A DNA stretch of 17,728 nucleotides from Ophiosphaerella korrae (Eukaryota; Ascomycota; Dothideomycetes; Pleosporales; Phaeosphaeriaceae), in the NCBI GenBank assembly GCA_028456385.1, contig JALNQF010000655.1, positions 1 to 17,728 on the forward strand, written 5' to 3'. The notes beneath the pieces were generated by a model. The model ran no database searches. It saw only the letters and a list, made by a program, of their open reading frames with translations, and was not told the DNA's origin. Made by a program: the position numbers and the translations under genes. Shown in pieces: positions 1-8,771 of the stretch (the stretch's first letter is position 1; each line of letters starts with the position of its first letter).

Positions 1-1
1 T

Positions 2-106
2 AACTATAGTAAGAAAGGCTACTACGTAAAAGACTACTAATTATAAAAGAAAAGAGATATAGTATACTATAAATATAGGAAACTAGGACACTTCGCAAAA
101 GACTAT
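2..106 (+). pseudogene. gag: Gag C-terminus, two degenerate CCHC zinc knuckles (copy A)
   Basis: Nucleocapsid part of Gag, which would bind element RNA in the virus-like particle. The first knuckle (2-37) reads NYSKKGYYVKDY and the second (65-106) reads YYKYRKLGHFAKDY, in the same frame. Both fit C-x2-C-x4-H-x4-C if Tyr codons TAT/TAC are taken as former Cys TGT/TGC. In the first knuckle the His is also lost (CAC to TAC); in the second the His (CAC) survives. The first Cys of knuckle 1 lies upstream of the window. Stops at 38 and 44 separate the knuckles. The equivalents in copies 3 and 2 confirm the alignment. Confidence 0.85.
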
Positions 107-1250
107 AGAAGTAAGGACCTAAGAAAAGATAAAGAAACTTAGTTAAAAACAACTAAGAATAAGAAAGAAGTACTAAAAGTATAAGCTAAACCTTAGGAGA
201 AAGTAGTAGAGAGCAAAGAAGTATAATATATAATACTCTATTAGACCTTTTGTTATAACAATAACTACTATATATATCTTTCTAGTAAATAGGGAGTAGT
301 ATAGTTCCTATAGAAATAGAGACATAGAGTAGCTATAATAAAAGAAAGTAGAATAAAAGTATAGCTAGAAGAGATAGCTTATATAATAGACCTACTAATA
401 GAAGATTTAGAAGGAGAAGAACTTTAGACTCTATTAATCTAGGCTAAAGAACGAGCACTAGATAAAGAGACTACTATAGCTTTCTCTAAAGAACTACAAG
501 AAAGCAAGAGATAAGTTAGTATAAGAGGTATAGAGTATACCTAGCTAGATATATATAGCTACAATAGCTATATAATAATAGATATAGAAGAACAAAATAA
601 AGAATAGAGATTCGTTTAAATATACTTAATAGTTATAAGTATAGAAGAAGCGTACAAAGACTAGAAAGAACGCAATCTTAAAGAAATAAAGTTTATACTA
701 TTTTAAGAATAGATAAAGTAATATATAGTTATAGTAGGGAGAATACCTATATAAAAAGAATAGTAGTACTTTGTAAGAAAAACGTAATAGATTAACAAAG
801 CCTATATACTAAGAGTACTAGTAGTATACTATATCCTAATAATAGATACACCTAGAAAAGATAAGTACTAGGAAGGGGATAACAAAATAATAGATCTAAA
901 ACATCTAGTACACTTTAAAGTATTATAGATATTATACCTAGACAAGAATTATATTATATATAGAAATTCTAAAGTAAATAATAATATATAGCTTATACAA
1001 AGAAGAGGCTATAACTATATAAGAGTAATCCTAGTAGAAGATATCTAAGGATAGGAAATAATCCTAGAAGATAGATACGTAGTAGTAAGACCTAGTCTAA
1101 AACTATCTAAAAAATGCGTCTAAGGAGGACTATAGTACAAGTATATATATAATAAATACCTAAAACACGAAGAATATAAGCTTAAAGTAGGCCTATAGCC
1201 TAAAAAAGATAGATAATTTATAAAGATACTTAAGTAAAAACAGCTAAAAA
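107..1250 (+). pseudogene. Gag-Pol linker and N-terminal pol region (copy A)
   Basis: About 1.1 kb between the zinc knuckles and the protease, in the same frame as both and full of TAA/TAG. A short block at about 236-300 has an intact Cys codon at 251-253 (reading TFCYNNNYY) and resembles the Cys/His-containing spacer that often follows Gag in fungal gypsy elements; that match is from memory and unverified. No other domain is recognised in the rest. The knuckle-to-protease distance is 414 codons here, 411 in copy 3 and 410 in copy 2, so length differences are whole codons, as expected of sequence that was once coding. Confidence 0.6.
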
Positions 1251-1256
1251 GCGTAA

Positions 1257-1560
1257 AAGGTATATATATTATAAAAACAGGTACTTACTAAGAAAGAAAA
1301 GTATAATTAATAATTAATAGTAGAGCTACAAGAAACTTTATATTAAAGAAGTTTATAGAAATACAAGGAATAAAGTATACAACGAAGAAATATCCTTAAT
1401 AATTAAGTATAATTAAAGGAAAACTATTCTAAGAACCTATTAGATTTAAAACAGTTCCCTCTATATTAAAACTAGAAGGAATAACAATTAAGAATATAGT
1501 TATAGATATAACAATAATTAATAACAAACAAGACATAATACTAAGAATACTATAGTTATA
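1257..1560 (+). pseudogene. pro: Retroviral-type aspartic protease remnant (copy A)
   Basis: Protease that would process Gag-Pol. The active-site region starts at 1307 and reads LIINSRATRNFI. The family has a hydrophobic run followed by D-S/T-G-A; here the Asp is AAT (Asn, 1316-1318) and the Gly is AGA (Arg, 1322-1324), each explained by one G-to-A change. Position just upstream of RT in the same frame supports the call. Copies 3 and 2 carry the same site with further changes. Catalytically dead as it stands. Confidence 0.82.
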
Positions 1561-1849
1561 AATAACTAACCTATAGATTAATTAGAAAACAAGAAAAATT
1601 AACTACTATAGAATAGACACGTTAAAAGCTAATATAAGCACTTGTAAAGGAGAATTCCCTAAAGAGTATAAGAAATAGGAAAAACAACTTATAGAACCTA
1701 AAGATTACTTTCTAGAATATTAACTATAGGACCTAGCAATAGAACTAGTAGAAGGCAAAGACGTAGGATAGAGCCTAGTCTACTAGAAAATAGAAGAAAA
1801 GTCTAAAATTAAATAAATATTTATCTAGAATGTAATAAAAAAGGGATAG

Positions 1850-2600
1850 ATAAAGGAATCTAAATCCTTAGTAGCGTATAGACTTATATTTGTAGATAAA
1901 AAGAGAACAAGTAATAAGAGACCTTATATAGATTTTAGGAAAACTAACATAATTATAAACAAGAACTAATACCTACTACTACAAATAGATAGAATATAAG
2001 ATAGATTACGAAAAGTAAGAATCTTTATAAAACTAGATATTTAGAACGCGTACTACTAGATTAGAATTAAAAAAGGAGATAAATAGAAGATAGCGTTTAG
2101 AATATAGTATAGACTATACAAATATCTAGTTATGCTATTTAGCTTAACAAACGCACTAGTAGTATTCTAAGAAAAGATTAATATAGTACTAAGAAAGTAC
2201 TTAGACGTATTTATATTTGTATACCTAGATAATATCCTTATATTTTTAGAAATAGAGGAAGAACACATATAATACATACACAAAGTACTAGAGAAACTAG
2301 TAAAAAATAAACTATTCTTAAAAATAAGAAAATGCAAATTTTATATAAAGGAAATAGACTTCCTTAGATTTATTATTAAACTAGGAAAAATCAAGATCAA
2401 CTTAGAGAAGATTAGATTAATTAACGAATAGCTAATACTAAAAAACCTAAAAGAGGTACAACAATTTTATAGGTTAGCTAACTTTTATAGAAAGTTAATA
2501 ATAGGATAGTTAGAAGATATAGAACTAATAACTAGACTTATAAAAAAGGATACGCTATTTAAGTAGATAAGAGAATATAATAAAGTATTTAAGAAAATTA
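1850..2600 (+). pseudogene. Reverse transcriptase remnant (copy A)
   Basis: Ty3-type RT. The block at 1919 reads RPYIDFRKTN, the usual N-terminal RT motif of gypsy elements. Motif A follows at 2027 with FIKLDI, keeping its Asp (GAT, 2036-2038). The catalytic Y-x-D-D box at 2222-2233 reads YLDN: the first Asp survives and the second is AAT (from GAT by G-to-A). Motif spacing is identical in copy 3 (300 nt from RPYIDF to the box). Many in-frame stops, several probably former Trp or Gln codons. Very secure family call; non-functional. Confidence 0.95.
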
Positions 2601-2629
2601 AAAAAAAGTTTATAGAAAACCTAGTTATT

Positions 2630-3010
2630 AGAATATACAACCTAGACCTACTAGTAGTAGTAAAAATAGACGCGTCTAACTTAGTCTATAGAATAGTACT
2701 AATACAAGAAGACCTAGAAACTAATAAAGAGTATTTAGTTAAATACTTTTCTAAGAAAATAAAGCTAGTAGAGCTTAATTATCTAATCTACAACAAAGAG
2801 ATACTAGTAATATACAAAGTATTTAAGTAATAGAGAGTATATTTATAAAAAGTAAAATATTAGACAAAGGTCTATATAGATTATAAGAACCTTATAGGAT
2901 TTATAATAAATAAAGAACTATTACAACGCTATATAAGATAGTAGGAGTTTCTATTAATATTTAATATAGAAATAATATATATAAAAGGGAAAGACAACTA
3001 ATTTATAGAC
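2630..3010 (+). pseudogene. RNase H remnant (copy A)
   Basis: Ribonuclease H domain that removes the RNA strand during reverse transcription. At 2666 the frame reads IDASNLVYRIVL, the first catalytic block of gypsy RNase H (D-A-S-D-x-x-x-G in the family). The first Asp (GAC, 2669-2671) is intact; the following Asp has become Asn (AAC) and the Gly has become Arg. Downstream at about 2731 the frame reads EYLVKYFSKKI, matching the usual conserved segment after the first active-site block. It lies 150 codons downstream of the RT catalytic box in the same frame. Confidence 0.88.
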
Positions 3011-3229
3011 GCCCTTAGTAGAAGACTAGACTTACAAGAAGAAGTAAGTACTACTAGTATAGTTCTAATTAAGAACAAAGAAGGATATTTAGTCCTAAAT
3101 ATACCTAAAATAGCTGCAACACTTAAAAGAATAAGTAGCGAGCTAGACGAATAGATTTAGAAAATAACGCAAGAATTATCTAAAGAAATAGAAAAACTAG
3201 AAACTTAAGAAGGACTAGCACAAGCCTAT

Positions 3230-4300
3230 AGAAGAATATATATTCTAGGAAAGATCTAAAGAGAATTTATACGATAATTCTACAAATTACTAGTATATAG
3301 ACACTAAAGTATTAACAAGACATTAGATAGACTCTTAAAGGACTATTATATTCTAAAGGCAAGATAACTAGTAATAGAAGTACTACAAGACTATATAGAA
3401 TACTATAGAAATAAATATAATAGATACGTACTATATAGAATACTATAACTAATAGAGATACTAGAATAACTATAGGGAATTATTATAATAGACTTTATTA
3501 CGAAACTACCTAAGTCTAAGAACTTAATATTAGGAGTTAAGTACAATAGAATCCTAATAATAGTAAATAAACTTACAAAGTACTTATACTTTAGACTATA
3601 TAAAGAGAAAAGTAGAATAGAAGTTATAGTACACTAGGTTCTAGGAACTATAATTAGCTAATATAGACTACTAGATAAAATTATTATAGATAGAGACGTA
3701 AGATTTATATTAAAACTATAGGGAATAATAATAGCACAATTAGGAATTAAATATATAATGTTAATAGTATACTACCTATAGATAGATAGATAATTAGAAC
3801 GTATAAATTAGATAGTAGAACAATACCTAAGATGCTACCTTAATTATAACTAGAACAACTAGGTATAACTACTACCTATAGTATAACTAGTATATAATAG
3901 CGCAAAGAATATAGTAATAGGAGTAACGCCTTTCTTTGTAAACTATAGATTCGAGCCTAATATATACTAGATACTAAGAAACTAGATATCTTAGTTCCTA
4001 AGAGGAGAAAACTTTGCTAATAGACTTAAGAATATATAGGATTAACTAAGATAGGACGTAGAATTCCTATATAATTGTATAGCTAAGTACTATAATAAGA
4101 AGTACAAAGAAAGACTTTAATTTAGAGAGAGAGAAAAAGTATAGTTAGTACGAAAAAATATTAAGAGTAAGAGACTAAGCTTAAAATTAGACTACGTTAA
4201 GATAGGACTATACAAAATCAAGAAAGAAGTTACGCTAGTTATATTTAAATTAAAGCTACTAAATAAAATAAAGATATACTTAACCTTCTATATAGTACTA
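3230..4300 (+). pseudogene. Integrase remnant, HHCC, DDE core and GPY module (copy A)
   Basis: Integrase joins cDNA ends to host DNA. The N-terminal zinc-binding region lies at about 3275-3420; one His is kept (CAC, 3302-3304), while the Cys pair appears to read Tyr. The core begins IIIDFITKLPK with catalytic Asp GAC at 3491-3493, then the second Asp GAT at 3689-3691 (DRDVRF) and Glu GAA at 3797-3799 (ERIN). Spacing is D-x65-D-x35-E. All three catalytic residues survive RIP. The C-terminal GPY/F module is at 4205-4213, reading G-L-Y where a Pro codon has become Leu. Stops elsewhere destroy the protein. Confidence 0.95.
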
Positions 4301-4372
4301 CTTAAGATAGTACTATAAAACGTAGAACTACTAGTGTATAAAGTAGACACGTACAGAGAATAAGAAGAATAA

Positions 4373-4522
4373 GAAGTTAAAGAAATCTTAGTACACTAGT
4401 TCTATAATAGTAGAAACTACTATCTAGTAAAATAGATAAGTATAGATAAAAAAGGATAACTATAGGAAGAAATATAAGAACTAGAAGATAACCTTAATTA
4501 CTTTAAGAAACTAGAAGACTTC
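4373..4522 (+). pseudogene. Chromodomain at integrase C-terminus (copy A)
   Basis: Chromodomain that would direct integration to methylated-histone chromatin, the defining feature of chromoviruses. The frame reads EVKEILVH, then NYYLVK followed by a stop, then a stop-EEI block, and ends KKLEDF at 4522. The two conserved Trp codons are now TAG (4433-4435, after LVK, and 4463-4465, before EE), as expected from TGG. TAA at 4523-4525 may be the original stop or a former CAA. It lies 882 nt downstream of the first catalytic Asp, exactly as in copy 3. Confidence 0.9.
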
Positions 4523-4834
4523 TAAAGTTAAAACCCTCTAGAACGCCTAGTAGCGAGTTAAGAAAACTAATAATACTATTACTAGATAAAGAGGCGATAG
4601 GAGCGCCTAATATAATAGAAGCTAGAGTAACCTCTACTGTATTATCTAAATCTAATTTAGCCTCTAAGGCACGAGACTGTTTAGATAACTTAGCGTTATT
4701 ATAAGCCTTTATCTTCTAAAGATACTTAATATAGGAATAAAGCTCTACTAGCTTATAAAGAGTTAACTCGCGCTTAGCCTTAGTAGTAGTAAGCTATAAC
4801 AATAATTATACTTAAGCTCTATTAACAGCTTACC

Positions 4835-4880
4835 TTATATAACTTAGTAGAAGGAGACTATATAGAAATTAAATACTTAC
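4835..4880 (-). other. Putative 46-nt spliceosomal intron in the antisense gene (copy A)
   Basis: Read on the minus strand it starts GTAAGTATTT at 4880, a textbook fungal donor, and contains TACTAAG shortly before its end. The acceptor is TATAA here; copies 3 and 4 have TATAG, so AG to AA by RIP is the simple explanation. Removal of 46 nt (1 modulo 3, phase 1) joins exon 1 to exon 2 in frame, making a Trp codon at the junction. Confidence 0.66.
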
Positions 4881-5070
4881 ACTCTATAAGCGAAACCCTA
4901 GAAGAAATATACTTATACTAGATATTAGCAAGAATACACTTGTTATAGTGTTTACTATCCTTTAAAGATATAAGATAAGTAAGACCTAATTTAGTATAAT
5001 AACAATACAGGAATATCTTAACTCTATTATAAATAATATAAGCTATAAAGAGAAGTTTATTATAATAGGA

Positions 5071-5280
5071 CTAAGATAGTATAGAGAGTAATAAAGAACT
5101 AAGGATTAACAAAGAAATAAGATTAATAACCTTAGTACTAGTATAGAGAAATAAGAGACTACGTAGAAGAAAGAATAGTGTTATAGTAGTAATAAGGGAA
5201 ACTAAGATAGAACTAATTAGTCTATACTTAGCTACTAACAAAGTATAAGATAAGTAGGGTAACAACCTATAAGATAACAA
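5071..5280 (-). pseudogene. Longest remaining open frame, 5' part of antisense exon 1 (copy A)
   Basis: A 69-codon open frame straddling the 3' LTR start (5179) and the unique region. It is hydrophobic and Leu/Ile/Ser rich, a composition RIP itself produces from Pro, Thr, Ala and Arg codons, so the apparent membrane character should not be trusted. Its frame continues past the TAG into the Cys cluster of the antisense gene, and the same frame is preserved without indels in copies B and 3 (shared VI-x-L-x-SL and SSL patches). It is best read as a fragment of that gene, not an independent gene. The ATG at its start may be fortuitous. Confidence 0.6.
5166..5178 (+). promoter_or_regulatory. Polypurine tract (copy A)
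   Basis: GAAGAAAGAATAG immediately before the LTR start TGTTAT. The same position in B (AAGAGAAGAGATAG) and copy 3 (AGAGAGAGGAATAG) is also purine-rich. This is the expected plus-strand primer for reverse transcription. Confidence 0.7.
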
Positions 5281-5639
5281 GTTTAATTAGGAAGCTAACT
5301 ATAATATAGATACGTAATAGATTTATAAATTTATAATCTTAGTAAACACGAAGCTACAAAGCTATTATATAACAAATTTGTAAATTTGCGATCTTAGTAA
5401 ATATAAAGTAATAAAGCTACTAAGATATTATTACTATATAGTTAGTAGTAATACGCATCGTTAAGATAGTATTAGTAATTTAATCCTTTGACTACAGAAC
5501 GCTAATACAAGATAGTTATAAAATATCTTCTATTGTTTATAGTTATTATAGATCTCTATATAAACTTTTGTTATTATCTTATAATCTACTAACTCTTCTA
5601 AGATAGGTACCTGTAGTTAATAATAAGAGGCCTATTACA
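5179..5639 (+). repeat. 3' LTR of copy A (461 bp)
   Basis: Begins TGTTATAGTAGTAATAAG and ends CCTATTACA, giving the TG...CA termini (TGT/ACA inverted ends) usual for LTRs. Boundaries come from alignment with the LTRs of copies 2, B and 3. The first ~85 bp match B and differ from copies 2 and 3; the last ~70 bp match copy 3 and differ from 2 and B. The middle (5305-5440) carries degenerate tandem repeats. Confidence 0.88.
5305..5440 (+). repeat. Degenerate tandem repeat inside LTR (copy A)
   Basis: Two imperfect units containing AAATTTATAATCTTAGTAAA and AAATTTGCGATCTTAGTAAA, each followed by a run ending in AAAGCTA. The first also contains a near-palindrome (GATTTATAAATTTATAATC). Homologous to the 54-bp repeats of copy 3. 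Confidence 0.65.
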
Positions 5640-6862
5640 ATAAAGTTCTTTATAGCTCTACTATTAATTATTAGTTATACTTTCTTTTTTTAATATATAC
5701 TTATTTTTGTAATATATAGGCCTCTTATACCTTCTAACTATTCTTGTTTAGGCTCTTTTATAAACTATCTATCCTTTTAGAGCTATAGCTCTACTTTAAG
5801 CTTATATTCTTTATATTTTAGATATCTATTATATATATATTTGTACTATAGTCCTCCTTAGACGTATTTCTTAGATAGTTTTAGGCTAGGTCTTACTACT
5901 ACGTATCTATCTTCTAGGATTATTTCCTATCCTTAGATATCTTCTACTAGAATTACTCTTATATAGTTATAGCCTTTTCTTCTTATAAGCTATATACTAT
6001 TATTTACTTTAGGATTTCTATATATAATATAATTCTTGTCTAAGTATAATATCTATAATACTTTAAAGTATACTAGATACTTTAGATCTATTATCTTGTT
6101 ATCTCCTTCTTAGTACTTATCTTTACTAGGTACGTCTATTATTAGGATATAGTATACTACTAGTACTCTTAGTATATAGGCTTTGTTAATCTATTGCGTT
6201 TTTCTTACAAGGTACTACTACTCTTTTTTTATAGGTATTCTTCTTACTATAACTATATATTACTTTATCTATTCTTAAAATAGTATAAACTTTATTTTTT
6301 TAGGATTACGTTCTTTTTAGTCTTTGTACGCTTCCTCTATACTTATAACTAGTAAGTATTTCTAAATAAACTTCTATTTTTTATTACGTTCTTCTATATT
6401 TATTATTATATAGCTATTATAGCTATATATTATTAGCTAGGTATACTCTATTCTTTTTATACTAACCTATTTCTTACTTTCTTATAGTCTTTTAGAGGAA
6501 GCTATAGTAGTCTCTTTATCTAGTGCTAGTTCTTTAGCCTAGATTAATAGTACTAGGGGCTCTTCCTCTTCTAAATCTTCTATTAGTAGGTTTATTACTT
6601 AGGCTATTTCTTCTAACTAAGCTTTTATTCTTTTTTTTGTTACTACTACTTTATATCTTTATTATAGGAAGTATCTTACTCTTTACTTACTAGAAAGGTA
6701 TATATAGTAGTTGTCTTTATAACAAAAAGTCTAATAGAGTATTATATATTATATTTCTTTACTCCTAGCTACTTTCTCTTAAGGTTTAGCCTGTACTTAT
6801 AGTACTTCTTTCTTCTTCTTAGTTATTTTTAACTAAGTTTTTTTCTTTAGGTCTTTACTTTT
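5640..6862 (-). pseudogene. pro: Gag-Pol linker and truncated protease (copy 2)
   Basis: Minus-strand continuation of pol from the zinc knuckles into the protease. The active site reads N-S-R (codons 5665 to 5657), the same D-to-N and G-to-R losses as in copy A. About 17 nt further on, the insertion of A ends the frame. The distance from second knuckle to active site is a whole number of codons (410). No domain is recognised in the intervening 1.1 kb apart from the segment matching 236-300 of copy A (around 6690-6760). Confidence 0.75.
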
Positions 6863-7943
6863 GTAGTCCTTTATAAAGTATCTTAGTTTCTTATATTTAT
6901 AATATACTATATCCTATTTCTTCTTTAACTAGTAGTCTTTTGCGTAGTAGCCTTTTTTATTATAGTTAAAGTACGTAAAGTCTTTACTCTTCTTCTTCTT
7001 CTTATCTTTATTAGCGTTAAAGATTATAGGGTCTCTAGTATCTTAATTTCTATTTTAGGTACTATACTTATTCTTCTTCTATTCTTAAAGATTATTGTTA
7101 ATTTATATTACTTATTACTTTAGGGCTTCTAGTATCTTTAGTTTCTCTATATAGATTATTTTATATTAAATCTTAGAGTTTAGTCTTTGTTTAAATTATA
7201 ATATTAATGTAGACTTGTTCTATTCTATATTTTAGGATAGTTATTTAAATTATAATATATACTTAGGAATACTCTAGTTCTATATAAGCTTCTCTAGCTA
7301 TTCTTTAGCTTATCGTGTAATGTCTATATCTCTAAATACTACTCTTATTTATTTAGTAAAGTATTTATAACTTCTAAAGATAGCTTTTATCTTGTCTTTC
7401 TAGGTTATTAGAGAGTATATTGTATAGTCTATTTAGTATAGTTTATACTATCTTATTACGTCTTCCTCGAGGTATAGCCTAATATATATTACTTTCTTTT
7501 CTTCTATGTTAAAGTGTAGTACTTATATATCTATCTAGAGTTAAGCTTAGGTAATAAAAGGTCTTAGTTTCTCTCTTGTCTTATCGAACTTCTTAAGGAT
7601 AGGTATCTTAGGTAGTTTCTTAGTCGTACTTATTACTAGACGTTATATAATTAGTTCTATCTAATTCTAGCCTTTAATAATTACCTTAATCTATACTTTA
7701 TTCTATTTCGCGTAGTCCTATAGTTCCTTATTCTACGTTTCTAAAGCGTTAATTACTATCTTTATATCTTCTTTATCTAAGATTAAGTTATTAATTTAGT
7801 CCTTAATTATTTCTTATATAGTGCTGTTAAACTTATAACTACTCTTAAGGGCTTTACTTATTTTAGTTAAACTTTCTACTATTATATTAGCTAGACTATA
7901 CGTTACTTACGCTTTACTTCTTGTAATAACTAAATTAGTAAGG
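6863..7943 (-). pseudogene. gag: Gag with two zinc knuckles (copy 2)
   Basis: Structural capsid protein remnant. The Retrotrans_gag-like core reads KFDKTREKLRPFI from about 7591, continues as IDI-stop-VLHFN and YIRLYLEEDV, and reaches KAIFRSYKYFTK near 7400. Knuckle 1 (6973 to 6932) reads YFNYNKKGYYAKDY and knuckle 2 (6904 to 6863) has the same pattern; all Cys now read Tyr. Core, knuckles and protease share one frame. The frame is readable almost to the LTR edge at 7943, but no ATG is left to mark the start. Confidence 0.82.
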
Positions 7944-8385
7944 TGTAATAGGTGTTACTAGGGTCGACTTCCTAATACCTAATAGGGGTTTAGTAGATTA
8001 AGAGATAATAATAGAAGTTCGTGTTAGGATCTATAATAACTATAAATAATAAAAGATATTTTGTAACTATCTTATATTAGTGTTCTATAGTTAAAGGATT
8101 AAATTACTAATACTATCTTAATAATGCGCATTACTACTAACTATATACTTATACTTCTTAGCTAGCTTTATACTTTGTATTTGCTAAGATTATAAATTAC
8201 AAATTTATTACGTACACAAATTTGTACTTTATATTTACTAAGATTATAAATCGTAAATTTATTACGTATCCTTGTTATAGTTAGCTTCCTAGTTAAGTTT
8301 GTTGCCCTATAGGTTGTATATATTGTTATTATTTATAGTAGGGCTAATTAGTTTAAATTAGCTTTCTCTTGTTACTACTATAATA
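7944..8385 (-). repeat. 5' LTR of copy 2 (442 bp)
   Basis: On the minus strand it begins TATTATAGTAGTAACAAG (TGTT changed to TATT by RIP) and ends CACCTATTACA. It is the same length as the 5' LTR of copy 3. Its left end matches copy 3; its right end (AAGTCGACCCTAGTAA) matches B. It contains two tandem repeat units (about 8175-8275). Confidence 0.87.
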
Positions 8386-8387
8386 TA

Positions 8388-8450
8388 TAGGAGAAAATAT
8401 AGAAACTAGAAGATAATCTTAGTTACTCTAAGAAACTAGAAGAGTTCTAA
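8388..8450 (+). pseudogene. Chromodomain tail (copy B)
   Basis: The frame starts at TAG (a former conserved Trp) followed by EKI, then KLEDNLSYSKKLEEF and TAA at 8448-8450. It aligns with 4463-4525 of copy A. The beginning of the chromodomain was separated by the insertion of copy 2. Confidence 0.8.
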
Positions 8451-8771
8451 AATTAAAACCTTCTAGAACGCCTAGTAGTAAACTAAGAGAACTAATATTA
8501 CTAATAATAGATAGAGAGATAATAGGGACGTCTAGCGTAAGACCTACTATAGCAACACTAAATACCTTATCTAGATCTAGCTTAGCTTCTAGAGCTACTA
8601 ACTACTTAGCTAATTTCTTATTATTTAAGGCCTTTATTTTATAAAGATAAGAGAGATAAGCTTAATTCTCTACTAGCTTACTCTATATAAGCTCCTAGAT
8701 ACGCTTACACTTAGCTTTAGCTTCTATAATTTAAGATAGTAATTTCTCTTAAGTTTAGTTAATAGCTTTCC

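Larger units (their letters stand above)
4503..5280 (-). pseudogene. Antisense Cys-cluster gene, two exons (copy A)
   Basis: Minus-strand gene between pol and 3' LTR. Exon 1 runs from inside the LTR (open from at least 5280; start codon not found) down to 4881. A TAG at 5071-5073 breaks it and is probably a former CAG. It carries Y-x2-Y-x6-Y-x9-Y-x2-C-x6-Y, read as six ancestral Cys (a real TGT remains at the fifth). Between the third and fourth it reads LISLKDSKH. Exon 2 (4834 to stop TAA 4503-4505) reads KAKRELTLYKLVELYSYIK, then KIKAYNNAKLSKQ and ALEAKLDLD, charged and probably helical. The exons are in different frames, joined by the 46-nt intron 4835-4880. Cys spacing is close to fungal Zn2Cys6 clusters. 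Function unknown; broken by several stops. Confidence 0.68.
1..5639 (+). mobile_element. Ty3/gypsy chromovirus copy A (5' part outside the window)
   Basis: Plus-strand LTR retrotransposon entering the window inside the Gag zinc knuckles and ending with its 3' LTR at 5639. Domain order is Gag knuckles, protease, RT, RNase H, integrase, chromodomain, an antisense gene, a polypurine tract and the LTR, which defines a Ty3/gypsy chromovirus. All sense domains share one frame (codon starts at positions equal to 2 modulo 3) from 2 to 4525 despite dozens of stops. At 5639/5640 it abuts the protease of minus-strand copy 2, so A inserted there; the right flank begins ATAAA, a candidate 5-bp target duplication whose partner lies outside the window. 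A keeps more CpA and TpG than the other copies, in line with being the youngest insertion. Confidence 0.93.
5640..8385 (-). mobile_element. Ty3/gypsy chromovirus copy 2 (5' half, minus strand)
   Basis: Same family as copy A in opposite orientation. Its 5' LTR occupies 8385-7944, followed by gag and pol up to the protease, where the sequence stops at 5640 against the LTR of A. The rest of pol should lie to the left of A, outside the window. On its 5' side it abuts the chromodomain of plus-strand copy B at 8385/8386; the flank TATAG (8386-8390) is a candidate 5-bp target duplication. RIP damage is intermediate between A and copy 3. Confidence 0.9.

Noticed and set aside
4503..4525. A true end of the antisense gene fixed at the shared TAA/TAG after LLVS
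   Set aside because: It is placed there because all four copies have a stop, but A and 3 have TAA while B and 4 have TAG, so a former CAA/CAG cannot be excluded; not claimed as certain.
4811..4834. An alternative donor GTAAGC (minus strand, starting at 4834 in A) for the antisense intron
   Set aside because: The aligned bases in copy 4 are GCGAGC, so the GT in A and 3 looks RIP-made. Exon 2 protein similarity also extends across it in all copies.
5071..5280. A 69-codon minus-strand ORF as an independent small hydrophobic (membrane) protein gene
   Set aside because: It straddles the LTR boundary, is continuous in frame with the antisense Cys-cluster gene, and its Leu/Ile/Tyr bias is what RIP makes of ordinary codons. 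Copies B and 3 carry stops or changes in the same frame.
8386..8390. TATAG as a proven target-site duplication of copy 2
   Set aside because: Only one side of each insertion lies in the window, and TATAG is very common in this sequence; kept as a candidate only.
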